A stretch of DNA of 64,000 nucleotides. Origin: Arthrobacter sp. StoSoilA2. Lineage in GTDB: Bacteria; Actinomycetota; Actinomycetes; Actinomycetales; Micrococcaceae. The position numbers and the translations under genes are program-made. The stretch lies in assembly GCF_019977195.1 (NCBI RefSeq), contig NZ_AP024643.1:3658001-3722000 (forward strand), given 5' to 3'. Below, one piece after another: positions 8,993 to 17,305 of this stretch (position 1 is its first letter; every line of letters starts with the position of its first letter). The notes beneath the pieces are model-generated. The model saw only the letters and a program-made list of their open reading frames with translations, did not search any database and was not told the origin of the DNA.

Positions 8993-9946
8993 TCACCCAA
9001 GGTCACTTGACGTCATGTTTGCTGCCAGCTCTGCGATGTCCTGCGGCGTCGTGCGGCAGCAGCCACCGATCAGCCGGGCTCCACGCTCGCGCCAGTCAGC
9101 GGCGTTCCCGGCGAGGGTAGTCGTGCCGTGGCCACCCGCGGAAGGGCCCCACGTCTTGGTGACGGCGTCGTACGTCTCCCCCGAGTTCGGGTACGCGACC
9201 AACGGTTTGTCCGATACTTCGTTCAGCGTCCCCAGCGCAGACGTCACCAGTTCCAGCGGCACACAGTTAACCCCGACGGCGGCTACCCGCGGTTCCGTGC
9301 GGAGCAGCGCAGCCACGTCCGCCAGCGGCGTTCCATCACTGATGTGCTCCGCATCCCGCAGGGTGAACGTAAACCAGGATTCGACGTCGAACTCCGCCAC
9401 GAGCGCCAACAGCGCCTCCGCTTCGGCGAACGACGGCAGGGTCTCGCACGCCAGGAAGTCCGCCCCGGCATCCACAAGGGCGGCGATGCGCGGGCGGTGG
9501 AAATCCATGAACTCCGCACCGCTCAGGGTGTAGTCGCCCCGGTATTCCGAGCCGTCAGCCAGATAGGCGCCGTAGGGACCTACGGATCCGGCCACCAGAA
9601 GAGGGCCGCTGGAAGGGTTCGCCGCAGCGTGCTCGCGGCGGGCCTCGTCGGCCAGTCGGACGCTCCGGGCCACCAACTCCAGCGATTCCTCCACGGATAG
9701 CCCGCGACGCGCAAACCCCTGGGGAGTTGCCTGGTAGCTCGCTGTGATCGCCACGGAGGCACCGGCGTCGAAATAGTCCCGGTGGACCTGCTTGATCAGG
9801 TGTGGCTGTTCCAGCAGGACCTTGGCCGACCATAGGGCATCCTCAAGATCACAGCCGTGGGCCTCCAATTCGGTGGCAAGGGCCCCATCCAGGACGAGGT
9901 CCTGGCCGGCGTCCAACAGGGTGCTGAGTGCTGTGTTCTGTGGCAT
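8993..9946 (-). CDS. mmuM: Homocysteine S-methyltransferase
   Basis: A 317-residue cytosolic enzyme that transfers a methyl group from S-methylmethionine (or S-adenosylmethionine) to homocysteine to give methionine. The zinc ligands are visible: C228 in AVGVNCVP and C296-C297 in LIGGCCRTTP. The opening LVLDGALATELEAHG and the ITASYQATPQGFARRG segment are typical of MmuM. Full family length. It starts at the ATG that follows the cysN terminator, so it is a separate transcription unit from the sulfate genes, although its role in sulfur amino acid recycling fits them. A remnant of a second copy lies immediately downstream. Confidence 0.92.
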   Translation of the reverse strand: MPQNTALSTLLDAGQDLVLDGALATELEAHGCDLEDALWSAKVLLEQPHLIKQVHRDYFDAGASVAITASYQATPQGFARRGLSVEESLELVARSVRLADEARREHAAANPSSGPLLVAGSVGPYGAYLADGSEYRGDYTLSGAEFMDFHRPRIAALVDAGADFLACETLPSFAEAEALLALVAEFDVESWFTFTLRDAEHISDGTPLADVAALLRTEPRVAAVGVNCVPLELVTSALGTLNEVSDKPLVAYPNSGETYDAVTKTWGPSAGGHGTTTLAGNAADWRERGARLIGGCCRTTPQDIAELAANMTSSDLG

Positions 9947-9974
9947 GTAGTGATCTTCCTGCTTAATCGCTCAA

Positions 9975-10041
9975 TGAAAAAACCGCAGCTTGTTCGAGGT
10001 CCCCCGCCGTACAAGGCCGGGATTTTCGAACAAGCTGCGGT
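9975..10041 (-). terminator. Rho-independent terminator after cysN
   Basis: A perfect 16-bp inverted repeat (ACCGCAGCTTGTTCGA / TCGAACAAGCTGCGGT) with a GC-rich inner loop. On the minus strand it is followed by a run of six T. It separates the sulfate-assimilation operon from mmuM. Confidence 0.88.
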
Positions 10042-10059
10042 CTATCTGACTCTTCGACC

Positions 10060-11472
10060 TTAGATGACGTAGCGCTCGTCTTCGTGATCGCCAGGGTGGT
10101 CCTTGACCAGGCCGGCGGCAAGGGTGTTGCCGTCGATGGGGTCGATCACCAGGAACGCGCCTGTACGGCGGTGGTGCAGGTAGTTCTCCAGCGGCAACGG
10201 AGCAGCCAGGCGAAGCTGGGCGTGTCCGATGTCGTTGAGCTCAAGGCTCGAGGCAGGCTCCACGTTGAAAGTTGCCAGGTCCAGCTTGCCGGTGACGTTG
10301 CGAACCAGGGCCTGGACCGTGCGCGTACCGTGCTTCACCAGGACCTTCTGGCCTTCACGCAGGGGCTTGGGCGAGAGCCAGCACAGCGAGGCGTACAGGT
10401 CAGCCGTGCTTTCGCGGACCGTGCCTGCGGCAGCGATGGTGTCGCCACGGGCGATGTCGATCTCGTCAGCCAAACGAACGGCAACGGACTGCGGAGCAGC
10501 CGCTTCCTGAAGTTCCTTGCCGGCGAAGTCGATGCCGGTAATCCGGGTGATACGCGGCTCGTGGCCCGGGCTCAACACGGTGACTTCGTCGCCAACCTTG
10601 ACGGAGCCCTCGGTGATCTGGCCTGCGTAGGCACGGTAATCGCGGTATGCCTCCACATCGAGCCCAGCCGCCACGGCGTCCGGTGCCAAGGCGCCCTGCG
10701 GACGGATGACCAGCTGCACCGGGAAGCGGAAGCTCTCCAGTTCGGCTTCCAGCTCGTCAGCGGCCGGCAGCGTTTCAAGGACCTCAAGCAGTGCAGGACC
10801 GGTGTACCAAGGGGTGCGGTCCGAGCGGTCCACGACGTTGTCGCCGTCGAGCGCCGAAACCGGAACCACCAGCAGGTCCGCCACGCCGTCGGAACCAAGT
10901 CCCAGCTCGCGGGCAACCTTCTGCACGTCAGTTTCGATGTCGCGGAACACCTGTTCGCTGAAGTCAACGAGGTCGATCTTGTTCACCGCCACAATGACGT
11001 GGGCAACCCGGAGCAACTGCAGCACGGACAGGTGGCGGCGGGTCTGCTCAAGGACACCCTTGCGTGCGTCGATCAGCACGACGACGGCATCCGCAGTGGA
11101 CGCGCCAGTCACCGTGTTCTTGGTGTACTGAACGTGGCCGGGGCAGTCCGCCAGGATGAAGCTGCGGCGGTCGGTGGCGAAGTAGCGGTATGCGACGTCG
11201 ATCGTGATGCCCTGCTCGCGCTCGGCACGGAGGCCGTCGGTCAGGAGGGCGAGGTCGATCCCGCCCTTGTCCCCACCGAAGCCGCGGTCCGCAGAGGTGC
11301 GGGCAACGGCGTCGAGCGTGTCAGCAAGAATCGCCTTCGAATCGTGAAGGAGGCGGCCCACCAAAGTGGACTTGCCGTCGTCCACCGATCCGGCCGTTGC
11401 GAAGCGGAAGAGAGTAGACGGGAGCGGCGCGGACTCAAGCCCGCCATCCAGGAATACGGTATCGGTGCTCAT
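10060..11472 (-). CDS. cysN: Sulfate adenylyltransferase subunit 1 (GTPase subunit)
   Basis: A 470-residue EF-Tu-like GTPase that drives APS synthesis by the CysD catalytic subunit. GTP-binding motifs are G28SVDDGKST, D109CPGH and N164KID. Domains II and III follow with normal spacing. There is no fused APS kinase (CysC) domain, which fits the APS-type CysH encoded in the same operon. The ATG is immediately next to the cysD stop with no gap. It is the last gene of sir-cysH-cysD-cysN and is followed by a strong terminator. Confidence 0.95.
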   Translation of the reverse strand: MSTDTVFLDGGLESAPLPSTLFRFATAGSVDDGKSTLVGRLLHDSKAILADTLDAVARTSADRGFGGDKGGIDLALLTDGLRAEREQGITIDVAYRYFATDRRSFILADCPGHVQYTKNTVTGASTADAVVVLIDARKGVLEQTRRHLSVLQLLRVAHVIVAVNKIDLVDFSEQVFRDIETDVQKVARELGLGSDGVADLLVVPVSALDGDNVVDRSDRTPWYTGPALLEVLETLPAADELEAELESFRFPVQLVIRPQGALAPDAVAAGLDVEAYRDYRAYAGQITEGSVKVGDEVTVLSPGHEPRITRITGIDFAGKELQEAAAPQSVAVRLADEIDIARGDTIAAAGTVRESTADLYASLCWLSPKPLREGQKVLVKHGTRTVQALVRNVTGKLDLATFNVEPASSLELNDIGHAQLRLAAPLPLENYLHHRRTGAFLVIDPIDGNTLAAGLVKDHPGDHEDERYVI

Positions 11473-12420
11473 TTAGAAGTAGCCGTCCTTCTTGCGGTCT
11501 TCCATGGCTGCCTCGGAGATGCGGTCATCTGCTCGGGTGGCGCCACGTTCGGTCAGGGTGGAGGCAGCGACTTCAACAACGACGTCGGCCACGGTGCGTG
11601 CGTCGGATTCGACGGCACCGGTGCAGGACATGTCGCCCACCGTGCGGTAGCGAACCAGCTTGGTGATGACTTCCTCGTGCGGCAACGGCTCGGAAACCTC
11701 GCCTACCGCACGCCACATGCCGTCGCGGGCAAACACCTCGCGCTCGTGGGCGTAGTACAGGCTGGGGAGCTCAATGTTCTCGCGCTCGATGTAGCGCCAG
11801 ATGTCCAGCTCGGTCCAGTTGCTGATGGGGAACGCGCGGACGTGCTGGCCCACGGTGTGGCGGCCGTTGTACAGGTTCCACAGCTCGGGGCGCTGGTTGC
11901 GCGGGTCCCACTGGCCGAACTCATCGCGGAGGCTCAGGATGCGCTCCTTGGCGCGGGCCTTGTCCTCATCACGGCGGCCGCCGCCGAACACGGCGTCGAA
12001 CTTGTTGCGCTGGATGGCATCCAGCAGCGGAACGGTCTGCAACGGGTTGCGGGTACCGTCGGCACGCTCGGCCAGTTCGCCACGGTCAATGAACTCCTGG
12101 ACCGAACCAACAACCAGCTTCAAGCCAAGACGCTCAACGGTGCGATCACGGAAGTCGATGACCTCCGGGAAGTTGTGGCCGGTGTCCACGTGCAGGACCG
12201 GGAAAGGAACCTTGCCCGGCCAGAAAGCCTTGGTGGCCAGGTGCAGCATGACCACGGAATCCTTGCCGCCGGAGAACAGCAGCGCAGGCTTCTCGAACTC
12301 AGCAACAACTTCACGGATGATGTGAATGGCCTCGGACTCAAGGGTGTCCAGGCTGGAGAGGCGCGTAGAGACAGCGGCTTCAGTCACCAGGGTGGACTCC
12401 TCAGTTGTGTATGTGCTCAT
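11473..12420 (-). CDS. cysD: Sulfate adenylyltransferase subunit 2
   Basis: A 315-residue PP-loop ATP pyrophosphatase superfamily protein that adenylates sulfate to APS together with CysN. The PP-loop FSGGKDSVV, the HVDTGHNFPEVI segment and the C-terminal ISEAAMEDRKKDGYF are diagnostic. I chose the ATG whose first bases overlap the cysH stop as ATGA, which is typical of coupled genes. An ATG five codons upstream (MRTTH) is also possible. Third gene of the sulfate operon. Confidence 0.95.
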   Translation of the reverse strand: MSTYTTEESTLVTEAAVSTRLSSLDTLESEAIHIIREVVAEFEKPALLFSGGKDSVVMLHLATKAFWPGKVPFPVLHVDTGHNFPEVIDFRDRTVERLGLKLVVGSVQEFIDRGELAERADGTRNPLQTVPLLDAIQRNKFDAVFGGGRRDEDKARAKERILSLRDEFGQWDPRNQRPELWNLYNGRHTVGQHVRAFPISNWTELDIWRYIERENIELPSLYYAHEREVFARDGMWRAVGEVSEPLPHEEVITKLVRYRTVGDMSCTGAVESDARTVADVVVEVAASTLTERGATRADDRISEAAMEDRKKDGYF

Positions 12421-13130
12421 GTGTGTAGTCCGCATTCTGTCTTGTCGGATCCTGCCCAGCGGCCGGCGCGGGGATCTTCACCCGGGGCCACCTTGCGGGT
12501 GCAGGGCTGGCAGCCGATGGACGGGTAGCCCTGGCTCAGGAGGGGGTTGACGGGAAGGATGTTGTCCTCGGAGTACTCGACCAGCTGGTCGAAGGTCCAG
12601 TCGACCATCGGGTTCACCTTGACCAGGCCAAAGCCCTCGTCCCAAGTGATCACCGGCGTGTTGGTGCGGGTGGGTCCTTCGTCGCGTCGCACACCGGTGA
12701 ACCACACCTCGTAGCCGCCAAGTGAGCGGCGGAGCGGCTCTACCTTGCGCAGCGCGCAGCACTGGGCGGGGTCGCGGGCGAACAGGTCCTTGCCCAGCAA
12801 ACGGTCCTGCTGTTCCACCGTGTTCTCCGGGAGGACGTCCACCACGTTGACGCGCAGGTTGGCGGCGACTTCGTCGCGGGTTTCGTACGTTTCCTTGAAG
12901 TGGTAGCCGGTCTCCAGGAACAAGACGTCGACGCCGGGAAGCTGGTCAGCGACCAAGGCCGGCAGTACGGCATCGGCCATGGAGCAGGCGACCGTCACTG
13001 CGGGCAGCTCGAAGTTCCGGGCCACCCAGGCGATGACATCGCGGGCGGGTGCGTTCCAACCGAGCTCTGCAGCTCCGGCCTCGGCCAGAGCCTTGAGTTC
13101 TTCATTGGAACGCTTGGTTGCAACTGTCAC
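12417..13130 (-). CDS. cysH: Assimilatory adenylyl-sulfate (APS) reductase
   Basis: A 237-residue thioredoxin-dependent reductase that turns APS into sulfite. Besides the catalytic cysteine C233 in KTECGLH, it has the C124-C125 and C207-x-x-C210 pairs that bind a [4Fe-4S] cluster. In known enzymes that cluster separates the APS-using type from the PAPS-using E. coli type. Both ends overlap neighbours by 4 bp (ATGA with sir upstream and with cysD downstream), so the operon is translationally coupled. The APS preference also explains the lack of an APS kinase gene here. Confidence 0.93.
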   Translation of the reverse strand: MTVATKRSNEELKALAEAGAAELGWNAPARDVIAWVARNFELPAVTVACSMADAVLPALVADQLPGVDVLFLETGYHFKETYETRDEVAANLRVNVVDVLPENTVEQQDRLLGKDLFARDPAQCCALRKVEPLRRSLGGYEVWFTGVRRDEGPTRTNTPVITWDEGFGLVKVNPMVDWTFDQLVEYSEDNILPVNPLLSQGYPSIGCQPCTRKVAPGEDPRAGRWAGSDKTECGLHT

Positions 13131-14869
13131 TGGAGGTCTCCTTCATCTGCGGAGAGTGCCCACTCCGCGAAGGTCTGGCCCTCGGCGCCAGTGGCGACGA
13201 ACTTGCGGACCACACGCTCCACGTAGTCAGGCAGGTTTTCGACCGTGACCTTGAGGCCGCGGACGGTACGTCCCAAACCGGCTTCCTCACGCTCGTTGTT
13301 GGCCAGCCCGCCACCGAGGTGGACCTGGAAACCCGGGGTGGGGTCGCCGTCGGGCGTTGGCAGCATCATGCCCTTGAGCCCGATGTCCGCGGTTTGGATG
13401 CGGGCGCAGGAGTTGGGGCAGCCGTTGATGTGGAGGGACAGTGCCTGCGGCAGCTGCTTGGTCTCCACGAGGTCAGCCAGGCGGCGTTCCAGCTCGGCGA
13501 TGGCCGTAGCCGCAGTGACCTTGGTTTCCACGATGGCCAGCTTGCAGAACTCGATGCCTGTGCAGGCGATGGTGCCGCGGCGGAACACGGACGGACGGGC
13601 GGAAAGGCCCAGGGTGTCCAGTTCAGCGATGAGCGGCTCCACCTGCTCCTTGGCAACGTCCAGGATGACGAGCTTCTGGTGGGGAGTAGTGCGCAGGCGG
13701 TAGCTGCCGTGCTGCTCCAGCGTGTCGGCGAGCTTGACCAGCGCCTCGCCGGACGTGCGGCCAACCGTGGGGGTCACGCCGATGAAGAACTTGCCGTCCT
13801 TCTGCTCGTGGACACCGATGTGGTCGCCGGGAGCCGTCGGCTTGGGAGCGGCGGGGCCGTCCGGAAGCTTGAAGCCAAGGTATTCGTCTTCAAGGATCTG
13901 GCGGAACTTGGCCGGACCCCAGTCGTTCATCAGGAACTTCAGGCGGGCCTTGGTGCGCATGCGACGGTAGCCGTAGTCGCGGAAGATGCTGGTGACGCCC
14001 AGCCACACTTCAGCGGCGACGTCGGCCGAGACGAAAACACCGAGACGTTCGGCAAGGCGCGGGTTGGTGGACAAACCGCCGCCAACCCAGAGGTCGTAAC
14101 CTGCGCCGAGCTCGGGGTGGACGACACCCACCAGGGCGAAGTCGTTGATCTCGTGCACTACGTCCTGGGACGGGTGGCCCGTGATGGCGGTCTTGTACTT
14201 ACGAGGCAGGTTGGCCAGCTCCGGGTCGCCGATGAAACGCTCTGCGAGCTCGTGGATGAGCGGCGTGGGGTCGATGATCTCGTCCTTGGCGATGCCGGCA
14301 ACCGGGGAGCCGAGGATGACGCGGGGAACGTCGCCGCAAGCCTCGGTGGTGGACAGGCCGATGGATTCGAGGCGGCGCCAGATTTCGGGCACGTCCTCCA
14401 CGCGGATCCAGTGGAGCTGGATGTTCTGGCGGTCCGTGAGGTCAGCCGAGCCGCGGGCGAAGTCCACGGAGATCTGGCCGATAACGCGCAGCTGCTCGGT
14501 GGTCAGCGCACCGCCGTCGATGCGCACGCGCAGCATGAAGTACTTGTCTTCGAGCTCGTGCGGCTCAAGGGTTGCGGTCTTGCCGCCGTCGATCCCGGGC
14601 TTGCGCTGGGTGTAGAGGCCCCACCAGCGGAAACGGCCGTGAAGGTCGGTGCCGTCGATCGAGTCGAAGCCCTCTTTGGAATAGACAGACTCAATCCGCT
14701 CACGGACGTTCAGCCCGTTGTCTTCCTGCTTCCAGGTTTCGTTGGCGTTGAGCGGCGCAGTGCCATCAACCTTCCACTGGCCGTGGGGCTTGGCGGCAGG
14801 GCGGGTGCGTGCTGGGCGCGAGGGGACTGCGGAGTCCGCGGGCGCACCGGCTACAGCTGTATCTGTCAT
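13127..14869 (-). CDS. sir: Ferredoxin-dependent sulfite reductase (nitrite/sulfite reductase family)
   Basis: A 580-residue siroheme [4Fe-4S] enzyme that reduces sulfite to sulfide with electrons from ferredoxin. The cluster and siroheme cysteines are seen in CTGIEFCKLAI and NGCPNSCAR. The N-terminal ferredoxin-like half holds LMLRVRIDGGALT... and the DFARGSADLTDRQNIQLHW siroheme-side segment, as in mycobacterial SirA. It is the first gene of the minus-strand operon sir-cysH-cysD-cysN. A nitrite role is less likely given the neighbours. The ~150-bp upstream region must hold the operon promoter, but I could not identify a clear one. Confidence 0.92.
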   Translation of the reverse strand: MTDTAVAGAPADSAVPSRPARTRPAAKPHGQWKVDGTAPLNANETWKQEDNGLNVRERIESVYSKEGFDSIDGTDLHGRFRWWGLYTQRKPGIDGGKTATLEPHELEDKYFMLRVRIDGGALTTEQLRVIGQISVDFARGSADLTDRQNIQLHWIRVEDVPEIWRRLESIGLSTTEACGDVPRVILGSPVAGIAKDEIIDPTPLIHELAERFIGDPELANLPRKYKTAITGHPSQDVVHEINDFALVGVVHPELGAGYDLWVGGGLSTNPRLAERLGVFVSADVAAEVWLGVTSIFRDYGYRRMRTKARLKFLMNDWGPAKFRQILEDEYLGFKLPDGPAAPKPTAPGDHIGVHEQKDGKFFIGVTPTVGRTSGEALVKLADTLEQHGSYRLRTTPHQKLVILDVAKEQVEPLIAELDTLGLSARPSVFRRGTIACTGIEFCKLAIVETKVTAATAIAELERRLADLVETKQLPQALSLHINGCPNSCARIQTADIGLKGMMLPTPDGDPTPGFQVHLGGGLANNEREEAGLGRTVRGLKVTVENLPDYVERVVRKFVATGAEGQTFAEWALSADEGDLQ

Positions 14870-15021
14870 ACGTCGACTTTAGGTCTGGCCAGTTTTCGTC
14901 AGCAAAGGTCCGGAAACGCTAAGTCACCTAGGGAAACATTTCGTCACGAACACGCCAGCGGCCTTGTCCCGGGAGCCCGTATATGCAGGTCCTTTTTGGG
15001 CTCCCTCCGCGCCAATAAAGG

Positions 15022-15726
15022 TTAGGACGCCCTTGCCAACACGGCGTCGTAACGCTCCAGTGCTATCTCCGCCAGAACCGGCGACGGCAGCAAAGGAGCC
15101 GTAACAATATCCGCCCCAGCCTTGGCCAGCTGGTCGTGGAAGTAGCCCGTTGCCAACAGGTAAGAGGCGACGAAAACCCTGCCGTTTGCCCCGTCTTCGG
15201 CGAGTTCGGCGCGCAAGGAGGCGACGCCGTCGGGCACTGTTGGCTGTGCACTGGCACCGTAGGCGACGCGAACCTTGTTCGGCAGCAGCTCAGCGAGTTG
15301 GCGCGCCTGCTCCTCCGAGTCCACCGAGCCGTCCGGAAGGGATGATCCTGCGGCAGCCAGCAGCACGCCGTCGTTCTCCTTCAGTCCGGCGGCGCGCAAG
15401 TGGGTGGCAAGCAGCTCCGCCAAGCGCGGGTCCGGACCCAGCGGCCTCGCGGCCACTACTTCCGGCCGGCTCTTGATCGCCTTGGGCACGTCCACCTTGA
15501 TGTGGAAGCCGGTACTGAGCAAAAGCGGTACGACGACGGCGGCAGTCCCCTCGGGCAGACCCTCCACCACCCCGGACAACTCGGGTTCCTGCACGTCCAC
15601 GTACGCCTCAAGGACCTGCAGGCCGGGGCGCAGGGCTTCGATTTCGGCCATGACGCGACGGATGGCGGCCTGGCCTTCGGCGTTGCGGGTTCCGTGGGCA
15701 CAAGCGATCAAAACGGGGCTGTTCAT
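15022..15726 (-). CDS. Sirohydrochlorin chelatase family protein (CbiX/SirB-like)
   Basis: A 234-residue class II chelatase predicted to insert iron (siroheme) or cobalt into sirohydrochlorin. The start MNSPVLIACAHGTRN holds the conserved metal-binding histidine in the first strand, VVPLLLSTGFHIKVDVP holds the second-histidine motif, and the C-terminal half (VFVASYLLATGYFHDQL) repeats the fold. I take the internal ATG because the longer upstream reading has no family similarity. It lies upstream of sir on the same strand, 152 bp away, so supply of siroheme for the sulfite reductase is the likely job. Confidence 0.87.
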   Translation of the reverse strand: MNSPVLIACAHGTRNAEGQAAIRRVMAEIEALRPGLQVLEAYVDVQEPELSGVVEGLPEGTAAVVVPLLLSTGFHIKVDVPKAIKSRPEVVAARPLGPDPRLAELLATHLRAAGLKENDGVLLAAAGSSLPDGSVDSEEQARQLAELLPNKVRVAYGASAQPTVPDGVASLRAELAEDGANGRVFVASYLLATGYFHDQLAKAGADIVTAPLLPSPVLAEIALERYDAVLARAS

Positions 15727-15789
15727 GGGAGCTAGCGTAACGTTGAGCCAGCACCTACCGAGAGTCGCAGGCAGAAAGAACCCGTCCAC

Positions 15790-16461
15790 TTGATTTCCAT
15801 CGACATTGTCCTTCTGTGGCTTGACCTGGTCGGCGTGTTCTTCTTCGCGGTCTCGGGTTCGCTGCTGGCAGCCCGCAAACAATTCGACATCGTGGGTTCA
15901 GTGCTCCTCGCCTCCATCGTCTCGCTGGGTGGCGGTGCGATCCGCGACGTCGTCATCAACGCCGGACCACCTGTTGCTTTCACAAACCCGATCTACCTGA
16001 TTCCGCCACTGCTCGCTGCGCTGCTGGTGTACTTCCTGTTCTCCTCAGTGCAGCGCTTCACCTCCCTGTTAACACTGTTCGACGCCGGCGGGCTGGCCCT
16101 TTTCTGCATCACCGGGACGTTGAAGGCACTCACATCCGGCATGAATCCAGTGGCTGCAATCCTTTTGGGCGTCACCACGGCAGTGGGCGGCGGTCTGCTG
16201 CGCGACATCACCGCCAACGAGATTCCAACTCTTTTTGATGCCCGCGACATCTACGCGCTACCCGCGTTTGTGGGGGCCGGATTGACCACCCTGCTCTGGC
16301 ACCTTGGCCTGTTCAGCGGGCTCACCGCATGCCTGGTGGCCGGCATTGTTTTTGCCTTCCGCGTCACAGCCTGGAGGCGCAGTTGGTACGTGCCACTGGC
16401 CGTGCGCGGATGGCAGCGTGCGGGCACCGGGACGGGCGCAATTTCGGGTGCCCGCGATTAG
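15790..16461 (+). CDS. TRIC-type channel / UPF0126 family membrane protein
   Basis: A 223-residue integral membrane protein with about seven hydrophobic helices and the twin glycine motifs of the UPF0126 (YicG/TRIC) family: SLGGGAIRDVVI in the first half and AVGGGLLRDITANEIP in the second, reflecting the internal repeat. Bacterial homologues form trimeric cation channels, and some have been linked to glycine uptake. The proposed start is TTG, preceded by an AGAAAG stretch. It is divergent from the chelatase gene, with about 60 bp between them. Confidence 0.85.
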   Translation: MISIDIVLLWLDLVGVFFFAVSGSLLAARKQFDIVGSVLLASIVSLGGGAIRDVVINAGPPVAFTNPIYLIPPLLAALLVYFLFSSVQRFTSLLTLFDAGGLALFCITGTLKALTSGMNPVAAILLGVTTAVGGGLLRDITANEIPTLFDARDIYALPAFVGAGLTTLLWHLGLFSGLTACLVAGIVFAFRVTAWRRSWYVPLAVRGWQRAGTGTGAISGARD

Positions 16462-16474
16462 CTAGGATAAGAGC

Positions 16475-16897
16475 ATGACTGACATGTTCCTCGAGAAGTT
16501 CCGCGCGCTGGTCCCAAAGTATCTCGAGGATGAATGGCAGGAAGAAGACGGCCTCACACCAGAGGAATTGGACGAGGCCCTCGCCGATCACTCCTTTACG
16601 ATCCCCCTGGCTCTGCGTGAGTTCTACCTTGCCCTCGGTGGTTGCGAGGACCTCATGGAGGCGTACCACTACTTCTGGGATCCCGAGGAACTCGAGGTGG
16701 ATGACGAAGGCTTCCTCATGTTCCTGGAGGACGAAGAGGAACAATTCACCTGGGGCTTCCGCATCGCCGATGTCAGCATCCCGGACCCCATCGTCTGGCG
16801 CCGCAACAACGCCCGCGGCCAGTGGAAGAGCGAAGAAGGCACGTTCTCCGAATTCGTTTTCGACATGTTCGAGTGGGCGTTCAACGACGAAGACTAA
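16475..16897 (+). CDS. Small acidic protein, possibly SMI1/KNR4 (SUKH) family
   Basis: A 140-residue very acidic soluble protein. The pattern LTPEELDEALADHSFTIPLALREFYLALGG matches the core of SMI1/KNR4 (SUKH) domains, in which a short helix leads to FYLALGG. SUKH proteins are often toxin-immunity proteins, but no toxin gene is adjacent, so that role is not supported here. The ATG is 13 bp after the channel gene stop, so the two may be co-transcribed. A good terminator follows the stop. Confidence 0.65.
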   Translation: MTDMFLEKFRALVPKYLEDEWQEEDGLTPEELDEALADHSFTIPLALREFYLALGGCEDLMEAYHYFWDPEELEVDDEGFLMFLEDEEEQFTWGFRIADVSIPDPIVWRRNNARGQWKSEEGTFSEFVFDMFEWAFNDED

Positions 16898-16908
16898 GTT
16901 CTGACTGG

Positions 16909-16951
16909 CAGCCCCTGCGCTCCCCTTGATGGTGGCGCGGGGGCTGTTTTT
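16909..16951 (+). terminator. Rho-independent terminator
   Basis: CAGCCCCTGCGC pairs with GCGCGGGGGCTG (one G-U pair) across a short loop and is followed by TTTTTAT. It sits 12 bases past the stop of the small acidic protein gene. Confidence 0.85.
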
Positions 16952-17219
16952 ATTTGGGCTGTCGATAGCCCTCCCTTGAGGTCTTGCTGTTAAACGGAAT
17001 GGCCCCGGTCCGCTGCAACGTTACGAGTCATACGCTGCACCGAACCGGGACCACAATCTCCGTTCGCATCAGACCCACCGGAGGCATTTAGTGGATCCGT
17101 GAATAGCTTATGACAACTCTGTCACATACGCAACTTTTTGCGTCAAGGATTTTCCAACAACCATGATCTTATTTACGGAACCGTGGAGTTTTCCATATAG
17201 CTGCAAAACACAGCACATT
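16952..17219. other. AT-richer intergenic stretch with no recognised gene
   Basis: About 270 bp between the terminator and palindrome copy B. It is visibly richer in A and T than its surroundings. The only reading frames are very short (for example 19 codons from an ATG near 17110) and have no ribosome site. I see no tRNA-like fold or known regulatory RNA. Confidence 0.5.
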
Positions 17220-17288
17220 AAGCAACGCGGGGTCACTTACGGCCCATCCCAAGGGGATTTATGGGCCGTAAGTGACCCCGCGTTGCGT
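17220..17288. terminator. Long palindrome, probable terminator, copy B of a repeated element
   Basis: A near-perfect inverted repeat: AGCAACGCGGGGTCACTTA with GGCCCAT, a short loop, ATGGGCC and TAAGTGACCCCGCGTTGC. It is just past the 3' end of the minus-strand hepT gene. The outer arm and TTACGGCCCAT core are shared with 5768-5838. Confidence 0.78.
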
Positions 17289-17305
17289 TAATCGGAACGA
17301 GGAAG

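Noticed and set aside
10084..12528. Very long open frame on the plus strand opposite cysN and cysD
   Set aside because: It is the mirror of well-identified genes; high GC removes stops on the opposite strand. Its translation has no recognisable domain.
13118..15025. Long plus-strand frame opposite the sulfite reductase gene
   Set aside because: Antisense shadow of a certain gene, with no domain and no start signal.
16952..17219. tRNA or small regulatory RNA in the AT-richer gap
   Set aside because: I could not find a cloverleaf or a known RNA motif by eye; a covariance-model scan would be decisive.
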